From the NCBI GenBank assembly GCA_033398695.1, contig CM065801.1, forward strand, positions 102,665,170 to 102,729,169: 64,000 bases of DNA, written 5' to 3'. Source of the DNA: Orobanche coerulescens. Taxonomy: Eukaryota > Streptophyta > Magnoliopsida > Lamiales > Orobanchaceae. The notes beneath the pieces are model-generated. The model saw only the letters and a list, made by a program, of their open reading frames with translations, was not told the origin of the DNA and ran no database searches. The position numbers and the translations under genes were made by a program. How positions within the stretch are numbered: position 1 is the first letter of the stretch; every line of letters begins with the position of its first letter. This document shows, piece after piece, positions 8,940 to 20,120 of this stretch.

Positions 8940-10950
8940 GCGGAGTCAGAATGCTAGAGGGGGAGATTCTAGCGTCGGTTTGGCACACCCGCGAGTCTAT
9001 GAGACGTGTCGGGTAGACGAACCTGATGCGGCAGTGGCCTCAGGTACCATTCATATCCTATCTCATCCAGTTCGTGTACTTTTTTATTCGGGTGCTACAC
9101 ATTCTTTCATCTCCTTGGAGTGTGTACGTCGTTTGAATATAACTTATATGATTGCTTGCTATCGTTTCATTATGAAACTACCTAGCGGGGATAGAATCGT
9201 GGGGAATCAGGAGATTAGAGATTTTCCGGTGAATATAGCTGGTATGGATTGGTTATCGAATTTGATTTTGGTTGATATGGAGGGAGAGGATGTCTAAGGC
9301 ACCGTATCGGATGGCACATTCCGAGATGCAAGAATTGAAGAATCAGTTGGGAGAACTATTAGATAAAGGGTACATCAGACTGAGTGCTACACATTCTTTC
9401 ATCTCCTTGGAGTGTGTACGTCGTTTGAATATAACTTGTATGACTGCTTGCTATCCTTTCATTGTGAAACTACCTAGCGGGGATAGAATTGTGGGGAATC
9501 AGGAGATTAGAGATTTTCCGGTGAATATAGACGGTATGGATTGGTTATCGAATTTGATTGTGGTTGATATGTAGGGCAAGAATGTCTAAGGCACTGTATC
9601 GGATGGCACATTCCGAGATGCAAGAATTGAAGAATCAGTTGGGAGAACTATTAGATAAAGGGTACATTAGACTGAGCGCTTCGCCTTGGGGCGTGCTTGT
9701 TCTTTTTGTGAAGAAGAAAGATGGTTCACTACGTTTATGTATTGATTACCAAGAGCTGAACAAAGTGACCATCAAGAACAAGTATCCTTTACCTCATATA
9801 GATTATTTATTTGCTCAGTTGCAGCGGGCTGCAGTATTCTCAAAAATTGATTTGAGATCAGGATACTAACAGCTCCGAGTGAAAGAGTCCGATGTTCCGA
9901 AGACTGCGTTTCGAACAAGACACGGACATTATGAATTCGTGGTCATGCCTTTCGGGTTGACTAATGCCCCGACAGTATTCATGCAACTAATGAACAAGAT
10001 ATTCATTGAATACCTGGATAGATGTGTGGTCGTCTTTATTGACGACATCCTGATTTATTTTCGAGATAAGGAGGAACATGCCCGGCACTTGCATTTGATA
10101 CTAGATGTTTTGAGAGCCGAACACCTCTATGTAAAATTCTTGAAGTATGAGTCCTGATTGGAAGAAGTGATGTTTCTCAGCCATGTGGTTTCGCCGAAGG
10201 GGTTCGTGTAGATCCATAGAAGAATGAGGCAGTGCTAGACTAGGCACTGCCTAAAAATGTTAAAGACGTTCATAGCTTTTTGGGTCTTGCTAGGTATTAC
10301 CGTCGGTTTGTCGAGGGGTTCTCAAAACTAGCTCGGCCACTTACGCAATTACTTCATAAGATAGAAAAGTTTGTTTGGACTGCCGAGAGACAACCGAGCT
10401 TTGATGAGCTGAAGAGACGTTTGACCTCAATGCCAATTTTAGCTTTACCACAGGGTAGTGAAGCATTTGCAGTTTATAGCAATGCTCCGGGACAAGGGCT
10501 TTGATGTGTGGTTATACAGCATGATAGATGATAGCTTTTGAATCACGGCATGTGAAGCCGAATGAGATGAACTATCCTACTCTTGATTTGGAATTGGACA
10601 TAATTGTTTGTGCACTTAAGATTTGGCGGCATTATTTGTATGGATCTCCGTGTCAGATTTATACTGACCACAAGAGTTTGAAGTGTTTTTCAGCCAGAAA
10701 GAGCTGAATATGAGACAAAGACGTTGGTTGGAATTAATCAAGGATTACAACTTGGAAATTCTTTACTATCCAGGAAAGGACAATGTCGTTGCGGATGCTT
10801 TGAGCTGCAAATCGACATCACTTCAGATGCTCTAGGTTCTTACATCTCAGACGAAGATTCTTCAAGATGTAATCAAGCAAGGAATAGAAATTTGGCTTCA
10901 AAGAGTGCAATGACAGTTTTGCACTCTCGAAATTACTTCGTCCTTGGTTG
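8940..10950 (+). pseudogene. Gypsy-A protease, RT and RNase H, rearranged
   Basis: Protease near 9090 reads YSGATHSF, with the catalytic Asp of DSGA replaced by Tyr. After VDMEGEDV (about 9295) the sequence jumps directly to the RT start (SKAPYRM), so about 350 bp of linker present in Gypsy-1 is missing. A 292-bp protease-to-RT segment is then repeated. RT continues with [12 protein letters not shown], a stop at 9868-9870 (TAA), [10 protein letters not shown] and FIDDILIYF near 10035, then several frameshifts between 10155 and 10280. RNase H (10280-10800) has a TGA at 10502-10504 and lost one T in the run near 10688 compared with Gypsy-B. Clearly non-functional. Confidence 0.85.
9093..9676 (+). 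repeat. 292-bp tandem duplication spanning protease and RT start
   Basis: The segment starting TGCTACACATTC at 9093 recurs at 9385 and both copies run to GACTGAG. The join (CTGAGTGCTACAC) and the original continuation (CTGAGCGCTTCG) share a short GNGCT microhomology. The same structure is present in Gypsy-B. Confidence 0.9.
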
Positions 10951-10981
10951 ACGACATCAAGGGAAACAATGGAGTGACCCC

Positions 10982-12345
10982 ATGATCTCTCAACTGAAGG
11001 AAGATGTAATTAAAGGAAAAGCCCCTGGTTTTATGGTTCATGAAGATAGTATTGTGAGATTTCAGGGCAGACTTTGTGTTCCGAGTGATCTAGAGTTGAG
11101 GCAGAGAATTCTCCGAGAAGCTCATGCTATGCCTTACTCTATCCACCCCGTAACGAGTAAGATGTTCAAAGACTTAAAGCAGAATTTTTGGTGGAATAAT
11201 ATGAAGAAGGATGTCACAGAGTTTGTACTCCGGTGTTTGACGTGTCAACAAGTCAAGATTGAACATCAACGATCGGCGGGGTTGTTGAAGCCGCTTCCCA
11301 TTCTCGAGTGGAAGTGGGAAGACATCTCTATGGATTTTATCACTGGGATGCCGAGAACTAGAGCCGGGATGAATATGATTTGGGTAATCGTCGATTGGTT
11401 GACCAAGTCTGCGCACTTCCTAGGTATTAAGGACACTTGGGGACCGGAGAGATTGGCTCGAACTTTTATAGCCAAGATTGTGAGATTTCATGGTGCCCCT
11501 AAGACTATTGTTTCCGATCAAGATGGTCGCTTCGTATTGCATTTTTGGCAAGCCATTCATCAGGCTTTGGGAACCAAGTTGAGATTGAGCACATCTTTTC
11601 ATCCCCAGTCAGACAGTCAGACGGAGCGGACGATTCAGACGTTGGAAGATTTGTTGCGGGCCTGTGCCGTTGATCGAGTTTGCCTACAATAATAGTTGGC
11701 ATGCGTTGATCAAAATAGCACCTTTTGAGGCACTTTATGGTAGGCAATGTAGGTCGCCGTTATGTTGGGAAGAGGCTTCGGAGCTAGTCGGAACGGAACC
11801 AGATATGTTGGTGGAGACTAAGAAAAAGATTTCTATTATCAGGGACTGGTTGTTGACTGCCCAAAGTCGTCAGAAATCTTATGCTGATAATCGTCGTCGA
11901 CCATTGGAATTTGAAGTAGGAGACCATGTTCTACTCAATGTGTCGCCGAACAGAGGAGTTTTCCGCTTTGGGAAAAAGGGGAAACTTAGTCCGCGGTATA
12001 TCGGATCGTTTGAAATTTTGGATAGGGTTGGAGATTTAGCTTATCGCTTGGCGTTGCCTCTAGATTTGAGTCATGTCCATAGCATTTTTCATGTTTCTCA
12101 GTTTAGGAAGTACGTGCCGGATCCAAGTCATATTATCGACTATGGTGAGATCGATGTAGCCGAGGATGTTACCTTTTCGGAGAGACCAGTGAAGATCCTT
12201 GAACGTCGTGAGAAACAGCTTCGGCAAAAAATCATCCCATTGGTAAAGTGCAATGGTCGAGACATGGAGTCGAGGACGCGACTTGGGATACGGAAGAGGA
12301 GATGCGATCGGAATACCCCAAGCTTCTTATTTCTTAAGTTTCGGG
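10982..12345 (+). pseudogene. Gypsy-A integrase and chromodomain
   Basis: Integrase inserts the cDNA, and the chromodomain targets insertion to marked chromatin. The H2C2 finger (LREAH...IHP...CLTCQQ) lies near 11120-11250. The catalytic core includes DFITGM, VIVDWLTKSAHF near 11390 and SDQDGRF near 11515. A 35-nt deletion near 11665, relative to Gypsy-B, shifts the frame. The C-terminal part has YNNSWHALIK, LYGRQCRSPLCW and the conserved HVSQFRKYVPDPSHI near 12090-12135. The chromodomain (PVKILERREKQLRQK, then after a 1-nt loss near 12240 the motif HGVEDATW and EYPKL) ends at a TAA near 12343. The order and the chromodomain place the family in the Tekay/Del-type chromoviruses. Confidence 0.86.
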
Positions 12346-12372
12346 ATAAAACTTCTTTTTAGAGGGGGAGAA

Positions 12373-13004
12373 TGTAATACCCGTACTTTATATGAATTGT
12401 TGGCTCTGACATTCCTTCAGTTTTGTCGCTCTGTAAACACTTATTGAGATGTTGTCGATGTTGATTTTTGAGTTTCGTACCATTCGGATCATGTTCGTGT
12501 TGTTTGGACCTTTCGGCAGTGTTTTGAGACAGGCAGATAGCGTACGCTAGGCCTAAGCTAACGCATGCTATTTCAACTGGAGTAGCGCACGCTAACGTTC
12601 GGAGCATGGCAGAGGCAGTAACTGATTCTGCTCTCTGGACTAGCAGGGAACACATGCTAGGCCCGAGCCAGCATACGCTATTGGTGTTGCGTAGTGTGCC
12701 CTAGTGCCGAGATGTAGCGCATGCTAGCGGGTTTGGGCACTAAGTTGGAATTTTGGCAGGATACCAGTTAGAGCATGCTAAAGTGTGGTGGCGCGGGTTA
12801 ACGTCTCAGAACAGAAGCCACTGGACTACCGGGTGACCTCGTTAGCGTACGAAAATCTTGAGGTTTAGTGCAAGCTAGACAAACGCAGTATATAAGGGCA
12901 GTCAGTCCTGTTGTTCGTCATTTCTTCACCATTTCCTTCACTTCTGACGAGAGGGGCGATTTTGGGGAGACTTTGGGGAATATACTCATCATCTATCATC
13001 ATCT
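12373..13004 (+). repeat. Gypsy-A 3' LTR, truncated by Copia insertion
   Basis: Starts TGTAATACCCGTAC right after the purine tract AGAGGGGGAGAA (12361-12372), the plus-strand primer site. It matches the Gypsy-B LTRs at 31124 and 53323. Only the U3 region and the first ~110 bases after the TATA box remain; the Copia LTR follows at 13005. Confidence 0.9.
12530..12896 (+). promoter_or_regulatory. LTR promoter: palindrome cluster plus TATA box (Gypsy-A)
   Basis: TATATAAG at 12889-12896 is a good TATA box. The preceding 350 bases hold repeated palindrome-like motifs around TAGCGTACGCTA and TAGCGCACGCTA with variants (near 12537, 12560, 12583, 12648, 12672, 12716, 12770 and 12842). Placement just upstream of TATA suggests an enhancer array; this role is inferred. 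Confidence 0.65.
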
Positions 13005-13986
13005 TGTTGGGATTTTGTGCCTAAAATGAAGGCACAGTGGAAGCAATAATACGAATCTAATTCGATCTGAATCCCTGCGAGGATCGATCAAGCTACGTAT
13101 AAACGAATATAAAACGAAAGGAAGATTAGAAATCATACCCCAGTATACGTATAAACCCTTCTTTCAAATATCCCGATCAAGTTATAGGGTCACGGTTAGT
13201 CAAACCCTATTTGTACTTGACTCTAAGCATGAGTTAATGCAAATCGAGATCATCGAGCTCTCGTGTATACAATACAACTAGGTCCAATGCTTTGGCCAAA
13301 GACTTATGATCTCATCTGCCAATAACCGCATAGGACATATAACCCGTTCACTAACAGGAGAAAGAATTCTATCTTGGTATTTAGTAGGACCTATTACTTG
13401 CCCGTCAAGACGCACGTCGAGGTTGACCCCCACCTTCTGGTTTTCTGTGTCGAACTACTCTAATTAAAATCTTAATGTCACAAGTACATCCCTACCAAAT
13501 ACTCAAGTCGAAGGTTCACGAATACCTATCACAACCTTTCGATTCCATCATTGATTGTCCCGGAGTGAAATCCGTGTGACGAATCGAGGGTGAGTCTATT
13601 CGAGTATACTAATCCAATTAACATTCCTATAACGTGTGCTCCCACTAACCATTATTGTTCGACATGCACTCTCCATGTCAAAGAACACGTCATACAAGTC
13701 TTCACATAAACTTAACGCCCAATCAAGTTTCATCGACTTGCGAACGATTAAGTATTTGAGCCATAGACCTTTCCAGTGCGATTCCCCTTATCCAACAAGG
13801 AGTGGAATGTTTTGCTCTCAAATATACAGACTAGTTTCTATATATATATTTATGAGTCAGGAATACCAGTGACTACCAGTAAATAAAGAAACATACAATT
13901 GCCTTTCGATAATGATTTACATAATAATAAGTACAATGCCCTCACTCAACATCCTCTGAGTGGAATTCGAGGGCATACTTCTAACA
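13005..13986 (-). repeat. Copia-1 3' LTR with ~1.05-kb internal deletion
   Basis: Plus-strand start TGTTGGGATT and end CTAACA (TG...CA on the minus strand is TGTTAG...CCAACA). Bases 13005-13138 match 19610-19744 and the remainder matches 20797-21646, so about 1.05 kb including the CT repeat is absent. The breakpoint shares ATACC. The purine tract of the element lies next to it at 13987-13998. Confidence 0.88.
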
Positions 13987-14001
13987 ATCTCCCACTTGCA
14001 C

Positions 14002-17000
14002 TCAATGCCACTCACTATGGTATCTAATACCCATGTTCTCCAGATGACACTCTAAGCTAATATGAGAAAGTGGCTTGGTCAGTAGATCAGCGATGTTGTC
14101 GGATGAGTCTACTCTATGCAGCATAATGTATCCCTTGCGAACAAATTCTCTTACGATATGATACTTCCTCTCAATGTGTTTCGTACTGTTCTGAAATCTT
14201 GGATCCTTGGCATGCGCTACAGCTCCTTCGTTGTCGCAGAAAAGCGGAACAGGCAGCTTAGCACATGGTATCACTTGAAGTTCTCCTAGAAACTTCTTAA
14301 TCCAGAACCCTTCCTTAAAAGCCTCCGAGGCTGCTTAATACTCAGCCTGACTGGTGGAATCAGCAGTCGTGCTTTGCTTGGTGCTACGCCAAGATACTAC
14401 TCCTCCATTAAGAGTAAATATGTAGCCAGAAGTAGACATCGAATCGTCTTTATGTCCTTGGAATTCTGAATCAGTGAAGCCCATCACATTCAGTTCTTTG
14501 CCGCCATACATCAGAACCATATCTCTTGTCCTTCTCAAGTACTTGAGAACGTTCTTTACGGCAGTCCAATGTTCCCTACTTGGGTTTGCCTGAAACCTAC
14601 TTACCACACTCACATCATGCGTAATGTCAGGTCTCGTACACAACATAGCATACATAAGATTACCCACGGCCGAAGCATATGGTATATTACTCATTTCCTT
14701 TCGTTGTTCCTCACTTTGAGGACACATCTTCAAGGAGAGTTTTATTCCATATCGCATCGGTAGGAGCCCTCTTTTAGAATCATCCATCTTAAATCGCTTT
14801 AAGATTTTATCTATATAGAGGGCTTGGGAAAGACCTATCATTCTCTTCGCTCTATCCCAGTAGAGCAGAATACCAAGAATATAGGTAGCTTCTCCCAAGT
14901 CTTTCATAGAGAAATTACTCGAAAGCCAAGCTTTCACAGAACTGAGCATTCCCACATTATTTCCTATTAGTAGAATGTCATCTACATATAGTACTAATAA
15001 TGTGATCTTGCTCCCACTAACCCTCTTGTATACACAAGGTTCCTCTTCATTTTGCACGAAGTCAAACTCTTTGACTGCCTCGTCAAAATGAAGGTTCCAA
15101 CTACGCGAAGCTTGCTTCAGTTCATAAATGGAACGCTGAAGTTTGAACACTTTCTGAATATCAACTTCGGACACAAAGCATTTAGGCTGCTCCATATAGA
15201 TTTCCTCCTCGAGGAATCCATTAAAAAAAGCCGTCTTTACGTCCATTTGCCATATCTCATAATCGTGTTAGGTAGCTATAGCAAGCATCATGCGAATAGA
15301 CTTGATCAAAGCTACGAGCGATAAGGTATCATGGTAATCGATCTCTTCCTTCTGGGTATAACCCTTTGCCACAAGCATGGCCTTATAGGCGTCAACCTTG
15401 CCATCCCCATCAGTCTCTCTCTTGTAGATCCACTTGTTCCCAATAGGCACTATGCCCTTGGGGCGGTTTACTAGAGTCCAGACCTGATTGACATGCATCA
15501 AGTCTTACCCAGCTTCCATAGCTTCACGCCATTTCGCGGAGTCTACATCCACCATCGCTTGGTCATAGGTTGCGGGGTTGGTCTCTTGGCTACCACCTGG
15601 AACCTCATGGAGACCCAACTCCTCCAGGTGTACAAGGCCATACCTCTCAGGTAAATGAGACACCCTACTAGACCTACGAGGTGGTTGTACTTGTGTTTCA
15701 GAAGGTTCAGTTCCAGTTTCTTGTACCAGTGTCTCCTGAGGAGTTTCATTCTATTCTTCCAAAGAAATACTTCTACCTACTATGCCTTCCTGAATGAACT
15801 CATCCTCCAGGAAGTGTTCTTGCAAAGAAACAATGATATTTCGATCTTCGGGCATGCAGAATAGATAACCCATCGTCCCAGATGGGAATCCAATGAAACG
15901 TCCCTTCACAGACCTCGCTTCCAACTTGTCCACCTTAGTATTTTTGACATAGGCAGGACATCCCCAAGTCCAAATGTGATTAAGACTTGGTTTCCTACCC
16001 TCCCACATCTCATGTGGAGTTTTAGGAATGGATTTTGAAGGAAATCTGCTCAAGATATAAGCAGCAGTCAGGTGTGCATACCCCACAGGTAAATCCGTAG
16101 GTCAGTATACCCTAGCATAGAACGGACCATGTTCAACAAGGTCCGGTTCCTTCTTTCTGACACACCATTTAACTGAAAAGTACCTGGAGGTGTTAGTTGT
16201 GATACTATTCCATGTTCCTTTAGGAACTCGTCAAACTCCGCACTCATATACTTGCCACCTCGGTCCGACCGAAGTACTTTGATATGATTACCAGTTTGTT
16301 TCTCCACTAGGGCCTTAAATTCCTAGAATTTCTCAAAGGCCTCGGATTTATGTTCCATTAAGTATACATAACCATACCTAGTATGATCATCTGTAAACGT
16401 AATGAAATACTGATATCCATCATGTGCTGCTTCCAAAGCACCACATACGTTGATGTGGATTAATCCTAGTTTATCTGCGGCTCTTTCAAAAGTCCCTGTG
16501 AAGGGGGACTTAGTCATTTTGCCTTTAAGACAAGATTCACAATTAGGAAAGGGATCCGATCCCAAAGGACCCACAAGTCCATCCTTTTCCATTTTGTAAA
16601 TCTTGGTCTGACCAACATGACCAAGTATAAGATGCTATTTCAAAACTTGATTAGTTTCATCCCTACCACGCTTCTTAGTCATGGTATTCACAATGACTTT
16701 GTTACTAAGGTTTAGATGATACAGTCCATTTAACAATGTAGCAGTACCCACGAGTTTATTTCTAAAATAAATTTTGCAGGAACCATCACCAATGAAAAAG
16801 GAAAAGCCTTTCCGAACCATGATCGGAATGGATACAATGTTCTTATGCCCCTTGGGCAAAACAAGTACATCTTCTAAAGTTAAAACAAAGCCGAATTCTA
16901 AACACAAAAAAGTGATCCTATGTCATTTGCCTCGACACTATGCCCGCTTCCGACAATAATCATCACTTCCCCAGCTCCAAGCTTCCTACTTTGTTCCAGA

Positions 17001-17981
17001 TCCTGATTCACGGTACAAGTATGAGAACTAGCACCTGAATCCAGTGTCCAAGAAGTTGAAAATACAGTATCAGAACCATTTTTTTCCAAGATTAAAAGTT
17101 CTGTACCTGAAGCGCCATGAAGAATCAGACAGTTTCTAGCCCAGTGGCCCAGCTCACCGCATTTGAGACATGCGTCCTTCTTTTTCTTGCTCTTGAGAAC
17201 CATCGGGGCCTTTCCCTTACCCTTAAGGTCCTTGACTTGTGGTCCTGTCTGCTTCTTGGTCTTTTTCCTTTGATTCTTAGACCTCCGAGGTCCAGAAGAA
17301 ATCACAAGGGCAGACTCCTTCATCTGCGGAGTCTACATCTAAGACTGAGCAGTCACGAGTTTATTCATCAACCCTGCTAAGTTGCATGCAATCTCATTGC
17401 AGTTGAAATTCATTACAAATCGTGAGAAGGAATCAGGGACAGAGTGTAGGATAAGGTCGGTCTGAAGAGAAGTATCTTAAAATCAAGAGCCTCCAACTCT
17501 CGATCATAGATATCATTTTAAGGACATGGTCCCCAACCTTCTCACCTTCCTTCATCCTTGCACCGAATAGTTGCTTGGATAACTCATATCTAGCAGTTCG
17601 ACTGTGCTCACCATAAAGCTCGGTTAAGTGAGATAAAATATGCCTAGCAAAAGTCATTTTCTCATGAGCTCTTTGAAGCTCATTAGACATAGAAGCTATC
17701 ATATAAGCACGGACTTTTACGTCATCCTTAACCCACTTTTCGTGGTTTTCAATCTCTTTCTGATTGGCTCTTATCTGCACCGGAGGTGCCGGAATGTCCG
17801 TATCCAAGACGTATCTCGGTGCCTCTATACTGAGGACTATCATTAGATTGTGGAGCCAATCCACAAAGTTAGGTCCGATCAAGGTGTTCTTTTCGAGTAG
17901 AATTGCGAATGGGTTCATTATCATATTGAGAGTTATGTTCGCCTGCATTAAGTACGACAGATTAATTAGTGACTCATTCAA
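14002..17981 (-). pseudogene. Copia-1 gag-pol
   Basis: Copia order on the minus strand. Gag starts near 17981 (MNESLINLSYLM) with NFVDWLHNL and GEHSRTARYELSKQLFGARM. A knuckle CLKCGELGHWARNC lies near 17140 and protease DSGASSHTC near 17030. Integrase includes CESCLKGKMTKSPF near 16520, TDDHTRYGYVY near 16390, LRSDRGGKYMSAEF near 16260 and LNGVSERRNRTLL near 16150. RT has QMDVKTAFFNGFLEEEIYMEQP near 15220 and the catalytic YVDD at about 14977-14988. RNase H ends with CDNEGAVAHAKDP and STKHIERKYH near 14180-14230. Stops and shifts occur near 14333 (TAA), 15267 (TAA), 15505, 15750, 16090, 16325, 16634 and 17330. A whole polyprotein would be about 1,300 residues; this copy has lost it by many small lesions. 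Confidence 0.86.
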
Positions 17982-19596
17982 TTATGATCTGAGTATAGAA
18001 TTAAGGTCTTTTCTATTCTTTAACCCAGCTCCCACTATTTTTATCGGAATAACACACTCCATGTGAAATCCGGAAGTATCGTTCGCTCTACTTCATAGTG
18101 GTGATCGAGTTCTTTATAAATTTTAATAGAGGGCAACCGAACAGGTTTCTAGTCTATTAATTTTCATAAAGTGGTGTCCAACACCAACCCATCTAATGGA
18201 TGATTCGATCTTCTTTTTTCCCTTGTTCACTCCCCTCAACCTATACGGTTTCTATGGTTCGTGAACAAGTTAAGTTTATACCATCGACGCAAATTAGTTT
18301 CACAATTGAATCTTATCCGGCAACCGAACAGGTTTCTAGGGATAAAATTTGCTCCAACCGAAGGCATCCAATGTGCTCCCAGTAATTTATCTATCCTCCC
18401 CGAATGACTACCCCGATAACTCTAAATCATAGCACATACGGCTTGGATTTCAATTTTCCAAAAGCTCGATGAAGGGAAGTAAAACCTTGAAACCTTTTAA
18501 ACTTAATATTTTTTGGTGGGAGAATTTTCGCGATTAATGTTACACTTTACACATTAATTCATTTAAGCGCGTTTGTTGCATTCATACCATATGAATAAAC
18601 ATACACAACCTAGTTTCTACCAACATGTAGTTCATGGACCGTTCCTAGAATCAAAAACTCCGTAATCTAATTACAAGTCTTCGGTCTTGAATCTTCGTCT
18701 TCTCGAACGGATCTTCCTCCGGTCTTCGTCATTATATATAAATTTTACATTGAAAAATTGCATCCTAGATACAAATATTTCTAGTAAAATAAATAGGCTC
18801 AAAACGGCCTTTACAACCCAATCGAATAAAACCGGACGATTCAAAACTAAGTCCATGAACCATATCCCCTTTCAAAAAGCATTCATCTAATAAATACTAA
18901 ATAAATGGATACAGCGTATAAATATATATTGATCCAATCAATAAATAGAATTGATCCAATCAATTTACACAACCGGTAATATGAAAACGTTCAAAATAAT
19001 TCGGTCATCCACAAGTATTCCAATTAATCAAATTTCTTTTATAAAATGAAATACCATAAATCATTTTAATCATATTAAATCCAATTTAACATGCGGGAGA
19101 TTAATTTTCTGGAATATATGAAAAATCGAAGCCGGGACGAATCTGCCTGCCCGACACGGCCCGTGCCGAATGGCACGGTCGGGTTTCCCCGGTAGTCTCC
19201 CGGGCTGGCCTGCCTGACACGGCCCGTATCGACTGGCATGGTCGGGTTACCCCGATAGTGTCTTAGATTGGCCTGCCTGACACAGCCCGTGCCGATTGGC
19301 ACGGTCGGGCCACCCGGGCAGATTCCATCCCTCGTCTAAAAAGTCGTTCAACGACAATTCGGGGCTAGATTTTCGACCGGATATCCAATATCAATATTTT
19401 CTGACTTTCATATCTTCAATATAAATCAAATTTCCTACAAATTAAAGATTTATATTTCGACATAAATTTATGAAAAATATAACTACAACGAACGAAAATC
19501 ATACACCATGATTATGACTATAAATGATTCCAAATCATTCACCATCCAATCTAGCATTCCAAATACAAATATCGTATATATGATCGCAACACCTAT
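17982..19596 (-). other. Copia-1 5' leader, non-coding
   Basis: About 1.6 kb between the primer-binding site and gag without a convincing open frame. It is AT-rich except for a GC-rich repeat block at 19136-19330. A matching leader lies in Copia-2 at 25584-26846, which lacks roughly 370 bases around 26220 compared with this one (18594-18985). Confidence 0.7.
19136..19330. repeat. GC-rich repeat block (three ~65-bp units) in Copia-1 leader
   Basis: Three units each contain a CTGCC(T/C)GACACGG core and an inverted CCGTGCCG...CGGCACGG pair, for example CGTGCCGAATGGCACG, able to form a short hairpin. The same block is at 26394-26575 in Copia-2. Composition contrasts sharply with the AT-rich surroundings. 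Confidence 0.75.
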
Positions 19597-19608
19597 GCTC
19601 TGATACCA
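19597..19608 (-). other. Copia-1 primer-binding site (initiator Met-tRNA type)
   Basis: Minus-strand TGGTATCAGAGC, complementary to the 3' end of plant initiator Met-tRNA, one base inside the 5' LTR edge at 19610. It fixes orientation and the LTR boundary. Confidence 0.88.
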
Positions 19609-19609
19609 C

Positions 19610-20067
19610 TATTGGGATTCGGTGCCTGAAACGAAGGTGCATCAGAAGCAATAATACGAATCTAATTTGATCTGAATCCCTACGAGGATCGATCAAGCTA
19701 CGTATATACGAATATAAAATGAAAACAAGATTAGAAATCATACCCTCATAGTCCGTTGATTAAATGGTGTACTCCTTGAAGATGATTCCCAGGCTTTATA
19801 TGCTCTCCCCACGAATCCGATTCTTCAAGCTTTTAAATGATCTAACGCCGAAATCACTGCGTCTCTACGTTCCATGCGCCGGAGAAACGAACGGAACGAT
19901 GACCCCCTAATTAACGTCCAAGGTTACGGCTAGAATCGAGTGATGGAAGCTTTCTAATTAAGATTACAACACTCTAAGTGTTTAATCTATAATCTCTCAA
20001 TTCTCTTATGAATTTTCTCCTAGAAAAAACTCAAGTAGAAGAATACGGAGATGAAGCTAGAAAAAGG

Positions 20068-20120
<53 letters not shown>

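Larger units (their letters stand above)
7761..13004 (+). mobile_element. Gypsy-A: degenerate chromovirus-type Gypsy element, 5' LTR missing
   Basis: Ty3/Gypsy copy with gag, protease, RT, RNase H, integrase and chromodomain in order, a purine-rich tract at 12361-12372 and a 3' LTR from 12373. The upstream leader and 5' LTR are missing, replaced by the LTR-D fragment. Its 3' LTR is interrupted at 13004/13005 by a Copia LTR. It shares stops, a deletion, an internal tandem duplication and two insertion boundaries with Gypsy-B. Confidence 0.88.

Noticed and set aside
5331..12345. Endogenous plant pararetrovirus as the source of the RT genes
   Set aside because: There is an integrase, a chromodomain, LTRs and a Met-tRNA primer site, and no movement-protein or virus coat domain; this is a Gypsy retrotransposon.
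13636..13872. Small + strand frames in the Copia LTRs (13636, 28547 and similar)
   Set aside because: They recur only because the LTR recurs, and have no codon or domain evidence.
19597..19608. tRNA-like sequence
   Set aside because: Only the 12-base primer-binding site complementary to initiator Met-tRNA is present; no cloverleaf. The same holds at 26847, 32964 and 40715. No tRNA or rRNA gene was recognised.
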